A stretch of DNA of 64,000 bases from Nodularia sphaerocarpa UHCC 0038. Its GTDB lineage: Bacteria; Cyanobacteriota; Cyanobacteriia; Cyanobacteriales; Nostocaceae. Positions 1 to 8,646 of this stretch are shown piece by piece. The translations under genes and the position numbers were made by a program. The stretch's first letter is position 1. Each line of letters begins with the position of its first letter. The stretch is taken from the NCBI RefSeq assembly GCF_022376295.1, contig NZ_CP060140.1:2050356-2114355 (forward strand). Direction: 5' to 3'. The notes under the pieces are model-generated. The model was not told where the DNA came from. It worked only from the letters and a program-made list of their open reading frames with translations, and searched no databases.

Positions 1-1
1 A

Positions 2-1168
2 GAGCGCTATGAGGAGCAAAACATTGAGGAATTAACCGCAGAAAAAGCCAAACTGGAAACACTGGTTTCCACAATCGCCGATGGTGCTGTGTTAATTGAT
101 AACAGTATGCAGGTGATTTTAGTTAACCCCACAGCACGAAGGATTTTTGGCTGGGAAGGAATACAAGTTGAGGGTTGCAACGTTTTACACCATTTACCCC
201 CGGCAGTACAGATGGAAATTACCCATCCTTTGTATGAAATGGCCGCAGGTGAATGTGAAAGTGCCGAGTTTCGGATTCATTTGAATGAACCTACCAAGCG
301 CACCGTTCGTATTCTCTTGACTACTGTACTCAACTTACAACGGGAGAGCATTAAAGGTATTGCCATCACCGTCCAAGATATCACTCGTGAGGTAGAACTG
401 AATGAAGCCAAAAGCCAATTTATCAGTAACGTTTCTCACGAATTACGCACGCCGTTATTTAATATCAAATCCTTTATTGAAACTTTGCATGAGTATGGCG
501 AAGATTTGAGTGTAGAACAACGTCAGGATTTTCTGCAAACTGTCAATAATGAAACCGACAGACTCACCCGTTTAGTTAACGATGTATTGGATTTATCCAA
601 ACTCGAATCTGGACGCAGCTACAACTTTGGCGGGGTAGATTTAGCCCAAGCCATCGACCAAACCCTCCGTACTTACCAACTTAATGCTAGGGACAAAGGT
701 ATTGAACTCATTCAAGAACTTCCCCTGGATTTGCCTTTAGTCTTAGGTAATTATGATTTATTATTACAAGTTTTAGCTAATTTGGTAGGTAATTCTCTCA
801 AATTCTCTGAGTCTGGTGGTCAAGTCGCAATTCGCGCTTACCAATTAGATACCAAGCCTAATTCACACAACCAGCAGGCTTATGTGCGGGTGGAAATATC
901 TGATACAGGTATTGGCATTGCTTCAGAAGACCAACAAGCAATATTTGACCGCTTTTTCCGGGTAGAAAACCGCGTTCACACTCTAGAAGGTACTGGCTTG
1001 GGTTTATCCATTGTCAGGAATATCATGGAACGGCATCGCAGTCAAATGCATCTGGTGAGTGAAGTCGGAGTTGGTACTACTTTTTGGTTCGACTTAACTT
1101 TATTTGCAGAAGAACCAAAAATCCCCGTTGACTCTGCGGCTGAAACCATCACAATTCCTACTGTGTAA
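2..1168 (+). CDS. nblS: Sensor histidine kinase NblS (Hik33/DspA type), 3' part
   Basis: The reading frame is already open at base 2, so the gene begins before the window; a GTG at 89 is only an internal codon. What is visible is a linker helix, a PAS domain (reading ...VSTIADGAVLIDN), a HisKA dimerisation domain with the phospho-acceptor His in the motif SHELRTP (codon at 437-439), and a HATPase_c domain with DTGIGI and GTGLGLSIV boxes. The PAS and linker wording is what I know from cyanobacterial NblS/Hik33, an essential membrane kinase controlling high-light, phycobilisome-degradation and stress genes through RpaB. The N-terminal membrane and HAMP parts lie outside. NblS is inferred by family resemblance; histidine kinase is certain. 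Confidence 0.88.
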   Translation, partial: ERYEEQNIEELTAEKAKLETLVSTIADGAVLIDNSMQVILVNPTARRIFGWEGIQVEGCNVLHHLPPAVQMEITHPLYEMAAGECESAEFRIHLNEPTKRTVRILLTTVLNLQRESIKGIAITVQDITREVELNEAKSQFISNVSHELRTPLFNIKSFIETLHEYGEDLSVEQRQDFLQTVNNETDRLTRLVNDVLDLSKLESGRSYNFGGVDLAQAIDQTLRTYQLNARDKGIELIQELPLDLPLVLGNYDLLLQVLANLVGNSLKFSESGGQVAIRAYQLDTKPNSHNQQAYVRVEISDTGIGIASEDQQAIFDRFFRVENRVHTLEGTGLGLSIVRNIMERHRSQMHLVSEVGVGTTFWFDLTLFAEEPKIPVDSAAETITIPTV

Positions 1169-1174
1169 GGTTTA

Positions 1175-1546
1175 TCAACCACTTGATAAAACTACAACCA
1201 AACAGACGAATAATAAACCTAGTAGCAGCACCAAAGACTGATGGCGTTGAGTCCAGTTTTTCACAGTTGCGCCAAAGCTGCTACTTTGACGTTGCGCCTG
1301 TAATCTTAACTGGCTCTGTTCCAGATTGTCGTACAGTGTACAGTCTTTAGCGTAGGGGTATTGAGGAAAGTTGCAAGTGTTATCGGCGTGGTATGTGCAG
1401 CTGTCGCACAGATACTCTTTCCCAGTCGCACGGTGCAGTGGAATACCTGGATGACCGTAAGCTTTGAGGGTTGTCCGACAATATGGGCAAGTAATTGCCT
1501 GATTATCAACGAGTTGATGGCAATGGGGACAAGATATAGTAGCCAC
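1175..1546 (-). CDS. Zinc-ribbon protein with C-terminal membrane anchor
   Basis: The 123-residue protein opens with two CPxC knuckles (C6-C9 and C20-C23), a classic zinc ribbon, followed by a further Cys-rich stretch around residues 47-70 (CDSC, CNFP, KDC). Residues about 104-121 are a hydrophobic segment (LVLLLGLLFVCLVVVL), so the ribbon is probably held at a membrane from the cytoplasmic side. No enzymatic motif is visible. It is convergent with nblS with only 6 bp between the stops. Zinc binding is inferred from the Cys pattern; function unknown. Confidence 0.75.
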   Translation of the reverse strand: MATISCPHCHQLVDNQAITCPYCRTTLKAYGHPGIPLHRATGKEYLCDSCTYHADNTCNFPQYPYAKDCTLYDNLEQSQLRLQAQRQSSSFGATVKNWTQRHQSLVLLLGLLFVCLVVVLSSG

Positions 1547-1621
1547 AACTTCAGCACAAATAAGTAAACATTCTGATTCTAGCTATAAATGAGGAGTGGC
1601 GATCGCAACTTTGTGCAATAA

Positions 1622-2545
1622 TTAGGTTACAGTTTTCAACCCGGCGATAAATGGTGCGATCGCCTCTACAAATTCTACAGTTGATTCGTAGGGTAAAACG
1701 TTGCGTCCCGGTAATTTAATTCCACTACCTTGAGGTAAACAGCCGAGATAATCAGCCATGCGTTCATCGGGTGTTTCTTGTTTACCTTCTTTGCTAATAC
1801 TCGATGCGGCTTCTCCTAAAACTACCAATGTCGGCTGATTGATACAAGCAAGATAGCCACTATAATCCTGTCGCCAAAATCCCGCCAAAAACGAAAATAC
1901 TGCATGGCGACTTTCAGGATTTTCTGCCCCCGCAACTAACATATCTAACCATTCTTTATCTACAGCATTTTCAGAAGCAAAAAGTTGCCGAATTGAGAAA
2001 GAACGCAAAAACTTTTCTGTCCGCGCATAGCGATAAAAAGCATTTCCCACAGGGGAATTAAAAATATTCCACGCTATTTTGTGCTGGAATGCTGATGAGT
2101 TTTTCGTAATCACTGGCCAAGAAGGCGGTCCAGCTAAAATCATTCCCGCAATTAAATTTGATTGTTTCTGCACTAACTCTATAGCAACTGGTAATAAAGC
2201 ACCTTGTACTACAATTACAACAGGTTTTTTCACTACTGTTTGCAAAAAGTAATCTAGTTGTTCTGCCCAATCTTTAGGAGTATAAGCCACACAAGGCATA
2301 TCACTTTCACCACATCCGAGTAAATCAGGATTGTAAATAAGATTTTTATGCCCTTTTCTCGACCATTGCTTGCGAAATCTTTGCCAAAATTGGCGCGATA
2401 ACCCCACACCAATCGGATGAATTAAAAGTAGAGGTAAACCCTCACTACTAGAATTAGCTGGTTGATATAGTTCGTAGGCGCAACGATAATTTTGCCAAGT
2501 GTAAATCTGAGTAGGCGATATTGTGATATTCACTGTATTTCCCAT
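1622..2545 (-). CDS. Alpha/beta-hydrolase fold protein lacking the usual nucleophile
   Basis: The 307-residue protein has the alpha/beta-hydrolase layout: an oxyanion-type LLLIHPIGVG stretch (residues 39-48), the NPDLLGCGESD loop (72-82), and a strand-elbow-helix at 108-124. At the elbow, where active members read G-x-S-x-G, this protein reads VVQGALL (112-118), so the nucleophile Ser is replaced by Gly. The late His position, normally GH before the last helix, reads PGRNV. It may therefore be non-catalytic or work differently. It ends 20 bp before the SDR gene's downstream end on the same strand, so the two could be co-transcribed. Confidence 0.8.
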   Translation of the reverse strand: MGNTVNITISPTQIYTWQNYRCAYELYQPANSSSEGLPLLLIHPIGVGLSRQFWQRFRKQWSRKGHKNLIYNPDLLGCGESDMPCVAYTPKDWAEQLDYFLQTVVKKPVVIVVQGALLPVAIELVQKQSNLIAGMILAGPPSWPVITKNSSAFQHKIAWNIFNSPVGNAFYRYARTEKFLRSFSIRQLFASENAVDKEWLDMLVAGAENPESRHAVFSFLAGFWRQDYSGYLACINQPTLVVLGEAASSISKEGKQETPDERMADYLGCLPQGSGIKLPGRNVLPYESTVEFVEAIAPFIAGLKTVT

Positions 2546-2564
2546 AGTAATTAGTTAAAAGCTA

Positions 2565-3389
2565 TTAAAAAATAATCTGTGGATGAATTAATTTATAGCC
2601 AGATTCTTTAATTTTTTGATTGGATACTTTAGCATTATATGGACGGTTACTTTTAACAGTATTATCCCATTGTACTTTGGGTAAATTGTGTTTTTCCATC
2701 AACCTATCAAGTAACTCTCCACTGGTTAAACCAGCATCATCTACCAGATTATAAATACCATGCAAATGATTTAGACGCGCAAATTCTATCGCCCCAACAA
2801 TATCATCCAGATGAATCCAATTAGCAGCATCTTCACCATTACCGGGACGAGTTGTACCAGGAACTCTACTAAATATTTTGATCAGTTCCCTGTTTGGTCC
2901 ATAAATACCCCCTAACCTTAAGATACAAACACGGAGCTTTTCACTAGATGCTCCTAGCAATATATCTTCAGTTGCTTTGAGAATTTTGCCATTATCATGG
3001 CTTGGTGTCGCTAGGGTTTCTTCATCTACCACAGCGCCGTTATTGTCGCCATAAACTGAATAACTTCCAGTATATATTAGTTGCTTAACACTAGGAGTAT
3101 GCTGTAAAATTTCAACTAGAGTTTTGGCAGTATTCAGATAAGTATCTTCATATAAATTTGCCCCTTTTGCGGCGATACTCAACAATACAATATCTTGATT
3201 TTGCAAGACAGCTTTTAGTTGTTCTCGGTCATTTCCTTGGGTGACTACAACTTTTTGGGCTACACTTTGTAAAGTCAGGACACGCTCAGGGGTGGTTGTG
3301 GTAGCTGTGATCATAAAAGTCATCTTTTGCTGCCACAATTGAGCAACTGCACAACCAACGTAACCACAACCAATGATGGCAATATTCAT
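2565..3389 (-). CDS. NAD-dependent epimerase/dehydratase (SDR, YeeZ-like)
   Basis: The 274-residue protein starts directly with a Rossmann strand and a GCGYVG dinucleotide-binding motif (residues 7-12). The extended-SDR landmarks follow: a YTGSYSVYGD stretch near residue 106-115 resembling the Ser/Tyr active-site region, LRLGGIYGP (about 157-165) and an NWIHLDDIVGAI segment (about 190-201) that in this family precedes the substrate pocket. The length fits the short YeeZ/YwnB-like group of nucleotide-sugar-epimerase homologues. The substrate cannot be told from sequence. It lies 20 bp upstream of the hydrolase-fold gene on the same strand. Confidence 0.82.
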   Translation of the reverse strand: MNIAIIGCGYVGCAVAQLWQQKMTFMITATTTTPERVLTLQSVAQKVVVTQGNDREQLKAVLQNQDIVLLSIAAKGANLYEDTYLNTAKTLVEILQHTPSVKQLIYTGSYSVYGDNNGAVVDEETLATPSHDNGKILKATEDILLGASSEKLRVCILRLGGIYGPNRELIKIFSRVPGTTRPGNGEDAANWIHLDDIVGAIEFARLNHLHGIYNLVDDAGLTSGELLDRLMEKHNLPKVQWDNTVKSNRPYNAKVSNQKIKESGYKLIHPQIIF

Positions 3390-3437
3390 AAATAAAACTG
3401 GTCTTTATCTTAACAATACCTTCTTTGGGTACTTGTG

Positions 3438-4085
3438 TTAACTATGGATGGCACCATCAGGCATAATTGCACCTGCTAAGTTAGCACCAATCAATTTTAC
3501 CAGTAGGCGATCGCCTGAACGAATCCGCGCTCCTGTTAAGTCGGCTCCGCGCAAGTCGGCTCCACTCAAATCCGCACCAATCAAGTTAGTAGAGCGCAAG
3601 TTGGCTTCTCTCATATCGGCTAAAAGTAAGTTAGCTCGAAACAAATTTGCTTCAGATAAATTTGCTCCTCGCAGAATAACTTTGTGCATAAAAGTATCAC
3701 TCAAATCAGCCCCACTCAAATCAGCGTAACTCAAGTTTCTGCCAGATAAATCTTTGTTGCTTAAGTTAGAGCCACGGAAGTCTTTACCACTTAAATCAGG
3801 ATTAGTCTTAGGTGGTTTATAGGTACTTTGAGGTGGTTTTTTTACTTGAGACGTTGAAGAATGATAAATATTTTTGTGCTTACCATGTAAAGAACGCAAT
3901 TTATCACGAGCTTCATTAATGGCTTTGAGCTTGTCTTGAGCTTTCTTCTGTAAGCGGTGATTTTCTTGAGGAATGCGATCAGGATGCCAAATAAAAACCA
4001 AGTCTTTATAAGCCTGATTGACTTCCTCAAGTGTTGCGCCAGGTTCTATTTCTAATACTCTATAATACTGCTCCATCTCGCTCAT
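3438..4085 (-). CDS. DnaJ-domain protein fused to pentapeptide repeats
   Basis: I start this gene at the ATG at 4085 (MSEMEQYY), because the J-domain begins there; an upstream in-frame ATG at 4151 would only add a 22-residue hydrophobic tail. Residues 4-70 are a J-domain with the HPD motif (IWHPDRIP) that stimulates Hsp70 ATPase. After a Lys/Pro/Ser-rich linker, residues about 100-205 are A(D/N)LxX pentapeptide repeats forming a right-handed quadrilateral beta-helix. It ends in GAIMPDGAIHS. This fusion is known in cyanobacteria; it may bring a DnaK chaperone to a scaffold, but no client is known. Confidence 0.85.
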   Translation of the reverse strand: MSEMEQYYRVLEIEPGATLEEVNQAYKDLVFIWHPDRIPQENHRLQKKAQDKLKAINEARDKLRSLHGKHKNIYHSSTSQVKKPPQSTYKPPKTNPDLSGKDFRGSNLSNKDLSGRNLSYADLSGADLSDTFMHKVILRGANLSEANLFRANLLLADMREANLRSTNLIGADLSGADLRGADLTGARIRSGDRLLVKLIGANLAGAIMPDGAIHS

Positions 4086-4555
4086 TATGATATTTTTGTC
4101 AACAATCAAATTAAGTATGAGTGATGCAGCCGCTAGATAAAACCTACTCAAATCTACTCATAAGACTGGAATTGGTTCTAGTTCCTGTTTTAGGCAAGCC
4201 CGTGGGTTTTTGCAACAGGTATAAATAAATGCAACCAGAGCTTCTCCTATTCGGCTCTAAATTTAATCCTGGTATTTAAATATTATACAAGGGTGTCTCC
4301 GTTAACTCAGTTCATAAATAACCTTTTTGTCGGCAAATTTTAAAACACTATACCTTCTTTGTATACACCGAAACTTGACTGCGTTCGCCTAATTAAACGT
4401 GTAGTTTTGTATCGATGTAGTTATTTCTCATCAGCCTTATGCCTATTTTCCCACTTGATCTAGATATTGACCATAAAAAAATTTTATGGTGAACAAATAC
4501 TGATAAACTCGTGGAATTTAACTCGGATTTTTGAGGTTTTGAGTCTTGAATTTTA
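4086..4555. other. Intergenic DNA, one AT-rich hairpin
   Basis: I see no gene here. Positions 4470-4490 form an AT-rich inverted repeat (ACCATAAAA ... TTTTATGGT) that could serve as a weak terminator for either side. The rest is A+T-rich without recognised motif. Confidence 0.4.
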
Positions 4556-5050
4556 CTATCGTCCCATCATCCCATTGCGCCACCGATTCATAGCTCTGAA
4601 ATAAGCGACAACGGGAATCTGATAAATCTCCACCAAAATCAGCAAAATAATTGATAAATGTGACAAAAAAGTGAGTATTGTCCAGATAGATGGTAACCAA
4701 GTCATAGGATCATCAGATAGTGGAGGGAAGTAGTAAGCAACTATACCAATTAAACTTGTGGGCAGCACCACAAAAGCAATTGCGGCTAGCCCATAACCCC
4801 AACCCAATTCCACCCCTTCCAACTGGGCTTCTGTCCAGTTAAAGCCATTCCAGCGCCAAATCAGGGGAGGTTGGCGAGAAGGCATCTTGATTTGTTGTTG
4901 TTCTAAGTTAACCGTAAAAATTTCATGGCAGAAATCACAAGCCATAGTCTCCATCATTGGCATATGAGAAATTTTGCCGACGCGACAGACGGGACAAGGG
5001 TAAACTTCGTAAAAGTCAAAAGATGTAGTGAATATTTTAGAACTGGGCAT
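4556..5050 (-). CDS. Zinc-ribbon membrane protein, unknown function
   Basis: The 164-residue protein carries CPVC near residue 19 and CDFC near residue 39, a zinc-ribbon pair, and two hydrophobic segments (about residues 84-107, LAAIAFVVLPTSLIGIVAYYF, and about 119-147, SIWTILTFLSHLSIILLILV). A WRWNGFNWTEAQ stretch lies between. It looks like a small inner-membrane or thylakoid protein with a cytoplasmic zinc ribbon. I do not recognise a named family. Confidence 0.7.
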   Translation of the reverse strand: MPSSKIFTTSFDFYEVYPCPVCRVGKISHMPMMETMACDFCHEIFTVNLEQQQIKMPSRQPPLIWRWNGFNWTEAQLEGVELGWGYGLAAIAFVVLPTSLIGIVAYYFPPLSDDPMTWLPSIWTILTFLSHLSIILLILVEIYQIPVVAYFRAMNRWRNGMMGR

Positions 5051-5236
5051 AATGAAACTACGTTTTGCTTAAAAGTTAATCTGGTGATAGCGTTTCCTCC
5101 TCTGCTGAGGTCAGGATTTATCTGTGTACCTCTCAAAGAGTCAATCAATTTTGGATTTACCTTAGCCAAGCGTACGCAGCGCAGCGAGTATTTTGGATTA
5201 ATTCCGCCCTAAAGAGGCGGGCTTGTACCGAAAATT

Positions 5237-5270
5237 CCCAATCCAAAATCTAAAATCCAAAATCTAAAAT
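5237..5270. repeat. Heptamer tandem repeat (AATCCAAAATCTAAA type)
   Basis: Short tandem units of about 7 bp alternate between TCCAAAA and TCTAAAA. This is the short tandemly repeated repetitive (STRR) sequence type known from heterocystous cyanobacteria. The same units recur at 61836-62022. The surrounding gap 5051-5547 otherwise holds no supported gene. Confidence 0.75.
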
Positions 5271-5547
5271 TTTTCGGTCAGAACAGCAATAACGCAAAAT
5301 TGGGTAAAAATTAGCTAACCTCAGCGAAATTTTGCTTTTTCATGAGTAATAAGTCTTGATTACCATATTTGTCTTGAGTTTATCGCTTTTTTCGCGTTTG
5401 GAATCCAGCGATAATTTTGGTTGAGGCGACATTCTCAAAGATATATCTTCAATTTTTAGCTTAATTCGGCTCAAATGTTCAGCAGCAAGCACTACTTTTA
5501 ATGGCTTTGATTCACAGCCCCGTGTCGCCCATTTTTTAGATTTTAGC

Positions 5548-6780
5548 TTAAACTTTCTCCTTTGCTGGTGGCACAATCCCAGTTTTTTTTAAACCTTGAT
5601 CAATATCTCTAAGTAGTTTGAAATCCTCCTCTGGTAAGGGATAACTATTACTACTTAACAAACCCCCATGAGTAGCCGGATGCTTTTCTAGAAAAGAGAA
5701 TGCTTGACGGAACTGAGCCGGTTGTGCTTTGATCGGTGCATCGAAATGACAAGGAATAATCCATTCAAAATTCCAACTCGCTACCTTCTGCGCCCACTCA
5801 ATAGTTTCTCTGGGTGCGCGGTTGAGAATCAGCGTTTGCAAAATTGGTGCGACAAACAAACGACCTTCACCTCTGAGGATATCGAATGAACGCTGCCAAT
5901 CTGAATGCCATTTAAAAGGATATAAGCCAAAATAGGCTTTTTGTGAGCGATTGGGGGCGTTAATTGCCTCACGGAACACTTTACCCCATGCGACCACTTC
6001 TAAGACACTGGGACGAAAATACAAAGCAAATAACGAAACCCGTTGCCATCCTTTACGGCGATTTGCTGGAGTATCTGCAATCAAATCAGATGCCCTGTCT
6101 TTGGCATGGAATAGCAAGGGATATGGATCTAATTGTACTATAGCTGGCGGCTCTGCGGATACAGATACCACTGAATCTGTTACTAATAGAGTATGCGATC
6201 GCTTGTGGAAAAAAGCCACTTCCACAAACCTCCCCGGCCCCAGCTCGATAGGGCCGAGAATTGCATAGTCAAACTGGTCAGCAAATGGGCTTTGACTACT
6301 ATCTTCCGGTAATACCTGAGTTTGTTTAGCAGGTAAACCCAGCCAGCTGAGGGGAAGATTTAACGGAAAACTCCATTGATGAGGGGCGACAAAAACCTGT
6401 GCGCTAGGAAAGTATCTAGCAAATGGTCCCACGAAAACTTTATGTTCTAGCCCGGAAACAGTTGGCAAAATAATATACTTAACATCGCCCTGTTCTGCCA
6501 CCAACTCTTGCACAAGTCTGATACATTCTGGGGTAGGCGCAACAGGAGCGTATACTAGAAGACCCCCTTGATCGAGCTTAACTACAGTCATGCGAATCGG
6601 GACAACAACGTAGAAAATCCCCTGAATTTGGTCAAAAGTCCAGATTGTGTCTTGAACGACTTCTTTACGGATTGTCCGCCGCTTGCCATAAGGGTAGAGT
6701 GGCAATGTCAACCAGAAAGGCCAAGAAAAGTCCTGCTGATCAATCTGTTCTGGTCTTACTACACTTTTATCATCAGCCAC
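5548..6780 (-). CDS. DUF4336 domain-containing protein
   Basis: The 410-residue protein matches my memory of the cyanobacterial and plant DUF4336 family: an N-terminal RRTIRKEVVQDTIWTFDQIQGI segment, a TVVKLDQGGLLVYAPVAPTPECIRLVQEL core and KYIILPTVSGLEHKVFVGPFARYFP. The pattern of His and Asp residues (LEHK, IPCHFDAP) resembles a metallo-beta-lactamase fold, so a metal-dependent hydrolase is possible but unproven. There is no signal peptide. A copy of the MITE-like repeat ends its upstream region at 6875, about 95 bp before the start. Confidence 0.8.
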   Translation of the reverse strand: MADDKSVVRPEQIDQQDFSWPFWLTLPLYPYGKRRTIRKEVVQDTIWTFDQIQGIFYVVVPIRMTVVKLDQGGLLVYAPVAPTPECIRLVQELVAEQGDVKYIILPTVSGLEHKVFVGPFARYFPSAQVFVAPHQWSFPLNLPLSWLGLPAKQTQVLPEDSSQSPFADQFDYAILGPIELGPGRFVEVAFFHKRSHTLLVTDSVVSVSAEPPAIVQLDPYPLLFHAKDRASDLIADTPANRRKGWQRVSLFALYFRPSVLEVVAWGKVFREAINAPNRSQKAYFGLYPFKWHSDWQRSFDILRGEGRLFVAPILQTLILNRAPRETIEWAQKVASWNFEWIIPCHFDAPIKAQPAQFRQAFSFLEKHPATHGGLLSSNSYPLPEEDFKLLRDIDQGLKKTGIVPPAKEKV

Positions 6781-6874
6781 TCTGCGACCCCTCCCAAGTT
6801 CCCAACGTTGTAATTATGGAGCTAACAACTACTTTGTATCAGAACTCTAGTATCTCATGATATGCAGATCCTGC

Positions 6875-6992
6875 TAAGTAGGTAAGCGCCGAATAAACCA
6901 AACTATGTTACGACTCGTAAACAGGACTAAAACCCTTACGAATGACCAATGACGACCCTAGCTAGTTAACTTTATTTACACCGACCTACTTA
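6875..6992 (+). mobile_element. MITE-like element, copy 1
   Basis: A 118 bp unit bounded by TAAGTAGGT on the left and its complement ACCTACTTA on the right, flanked by TA on both sides as for IS630/Tc1-mariner-type insertions. Inside are the invariant blocks ACTATGTTACGACTCGTAAA, one ATGACCAATGAC heptamer pair and GACCCTAGCTAGTTAACTTT. Further copies lie at 7396, 36794 and 50269 (inverted). There is no coding capacity, so it would be moved only by a transposase elsewhere. Confidence 0.75.
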
Positions 6993-7129
6993 TCTTGATT
7001 CTGCATAACCATATTATTATGAAGAGATTATAAATAATCCTCCCCTAAAAGTTCAATTCGTTGATTATATACACCATAATTAAAGTTAAATGTAGTATTA
7101 TTTATGACCTATTAAATCTAGTATTTGGT

Positions 7130-7280
7130 CTATAGACTTTTTTAGTCTGCTAGTTACTATATTATCTATGTTTATCTGTGTAGCCTACGGCAAGCCGCTA
7201 ACGCGTCTATATCTGTGGTCGAATAATTCTTGTAGGGGCATATTGCCATATACCCCTACTATTAACATGGGAATCGTTAG
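7130..7280 (+). repeat. Interspersed repeat family 'TCTGTGGTCGAATAATTCT', copy A
   Basis: This unit contains ACTATATTATCT, a TTTATCTGTG segment, then TCTGTGGTCGAATAATTCT and ends near GGGAATCGTTAG. Two more copies occur at 32373-32482 and 50455-50680 with the same order of blocks. Copy A carries an extra insertion (GTAGCCTACGGCAAGCCGC...) in its middle. It is sandwiched between two copies of the MITE-like element. Confidence 0.6.
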
Positions 7281-7395
7281 ATATATTTTAAGTATAAGTA
7301 GTTTGCAGGTAAATGAGGGACAAGGAGGAATAGTGAAACTCTTGTGGGGTGGGCATCCTGCCTGCCCTTGTGTACCTCACCAAAATGAAAACTGC

Positions 7396-7526
7396 TAAGT
7401 AGGTAAACACGAATAAACCAAACTATGTTACGACTCGTAAACAGGACCCAAACCCTGACTAATGACCAATAACAAATGACCAATGACGACCCTAGCTAGT
7501 TAACTTTATTTACGCTGACCTACTTA
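7396..7526 (+). mobile_element. MITE-like element, copy 2
   Basis: A 131 bp copy with the same TA-flanked ends (TAAGTAGGT ... ACCTACTTA) and the same GTTACGACTCGTAAAC and GACCCTAGCTAGTTAAC blocks as copy 1. It differs mainly by an extra heptamer unit (ATGACCAATAACAA) in the internal repeat, showing that the heptamer array changes length inside the element. Confidence 0.75.
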
Positions 7527-7680
7527 ATATGTATTGCTAAAATGTGATTATTCCCAACGTCCAACCCAGCAGAAACAGAAAAGCGAAATAATTTGTTAAT
7601 GAATCATCAGTTACAATAGTTTTTGCGCTCTGATTTTGTCTCTACTGAAATTCAGATTAAATACAACGAGTAAGCAGTTT

Positions 7681-8454
7681 ATGAGTTACAAACAAAAAGA
7701 TTTCTGCTTTTGTACATTAGCCTTAAGAAATAAATATCGTCTTCTAGCTAAACAATTGGCTAGTGATTTAGAAAAATATTCTCCTGGCACTGCATTATTA
7801 GTATTAACAGACGAACCAAGTTGTTTTCAAGACAATTATAATGTTTTAGCTGTTAAACATCGGCAACAGGGGATTTTGCATTGTTATCATGACAAAAGTA
7901 TTCTCATGGAAGTAGCTTTATCAAAATTTGCCACGGCAATTCATATTGATGCTGACACAAGAATATTAGCTGCTGTACCAGATAATTTACAGTGGAAACC
8001 AGGAATTACAGCCGGACACTATGAAAACTTGGTAGAACACGTCAATAAGTATACCCCTGAAAGATTGCCCCCTCTTCAAAAGGTGGCTTCACATTTAAAT
8101 ATAGATTTAGAAACTGTTACTTATGTGGGGGAATCTTTATTTGTTATTACTAGAGACAATGGTAGGGAAATCGATTACTTAAAATCCTGGGCAATGATTG
8201 GCAGGTATTTGGAATTAAGAGGGATTCATGCTGGTGCAGGTAATGCAATGGGAATAGCTGCTACTCAGGTGGGGTGGAAGATTTACCCTGATTGCTGGCA
8301 AGAAATTAAAGATGTAATGCATCATACAGATGCTTCCTATAGTAATAAGGAGAAGACTTTATGGCAAAAATGGGAACGAAGAATTGGCTATCACTACCGT
8401 TTAAATTTAGCTAGACTGATGGCTTTGAAAAATGCTAAATTTTACTATAACTAA
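7681..8454 (+). CDS. Glycosyltransferase-like protein (GT-A fold, DxD motif)
   Basis: I choose the ATG at 7681 (MSYKQKDFCFC); an in-frame TTG at 7636 would add 15 atypical residues. The protein (257 residues) begins with a strand, CFCTLALRNKYRLLAKQLASDL, then LLVLTDEPSCF, and has HIDADTRIL near residue 95-103, the position where GT-A glycosyltransferases bind the metal-nucleotide sugar through DxD. The middle reads TAGHYENLVEHVNKYTPERLP and GESLFVITRDNG. This layout is like small hexosyl-transferases, but donor and acceptor are unknown. It stands alone between repeat-rich gaps and is followed by a strong hairpin. Confidence 0.65.
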   Translation: MSYKQKDFCFCTLALRNKYRLLAKQLASDLEKYSPGTALLVLTDEPSCFQDNYNVLAVKHRQQGILHCYHDKSILMEVALSKFATAIHIDADTRILAAVPDNLQWKPGITAGHYENLVEHVNKYTPERLPPLQKVASHLNIDLETVTYVGESLFVITRDNGREIDYLKSWAMIGRYLELRGIHAGAGNAMGIAATQVGWKIYPDCWQEIKDVMHHTDASYSNKEKTLWQKWERRIGYHYRLNLARLMALKNAKFYYN

Positions 8455-8473
8455 AGTTAATTATTGACAAAAA

Positions 8474-8511
8474 AAGTGCTGAATCAAAAAAGTGGCAATT
8501 ATTCAGCACTT
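8474..8511 (+). terminator. Hairpin terminator after the glycosyltransferase-like gene
   Basis: Perfect 11 bp stem AAGTGCTGAAT / ATTCAGCACTT with a 16 bp loop, about 20 bp after the stop at 8454. There is no long T-run, so it may act by structure alone. Confidence 0.55.
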
Positions 8512-8557
8512 ACAGCTATTTTCTGGTGAATGAAATACAAAACAGCAGTTAAAAATC

Positions 8558-8587
8558 TGTAGAGAAGTTGTATACAACTTCTCTACA
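8558..8587. repeat. 30 bp palindrome of the TGTAGAGA...TCTCTACA family
   Basis: Perfect palindrome: TGTAGAGAAGTTGTA followed by its reverse complement. Related palindromes lie at 40032, 52439, 53282 and 54753, where the arm usually reads TGTAGAGACGTT. All are intergenic. Confidence 0.8.
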
Positions 8588-8646
8588 CTGTGGTCTAAAT
8601 GCAACAAAAAATGCTGAAAGAATAGCTTGGTAATTAACAATGTTTT

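Noticed and set aside
5340..5576. 78-residue minus-strand frame
   Set aside because: It overlaps the end of the DUF4336 gene on the same strand in another frame, is Lys/Ser-rich and has no motif.
6568..7483. Small frames in the 6.8-7.5 kb gap
   Set aside because: They cross MITE-like and other repeat copies or are antisense of the DUF4336 gene; none has a start signal or recognisable protein.
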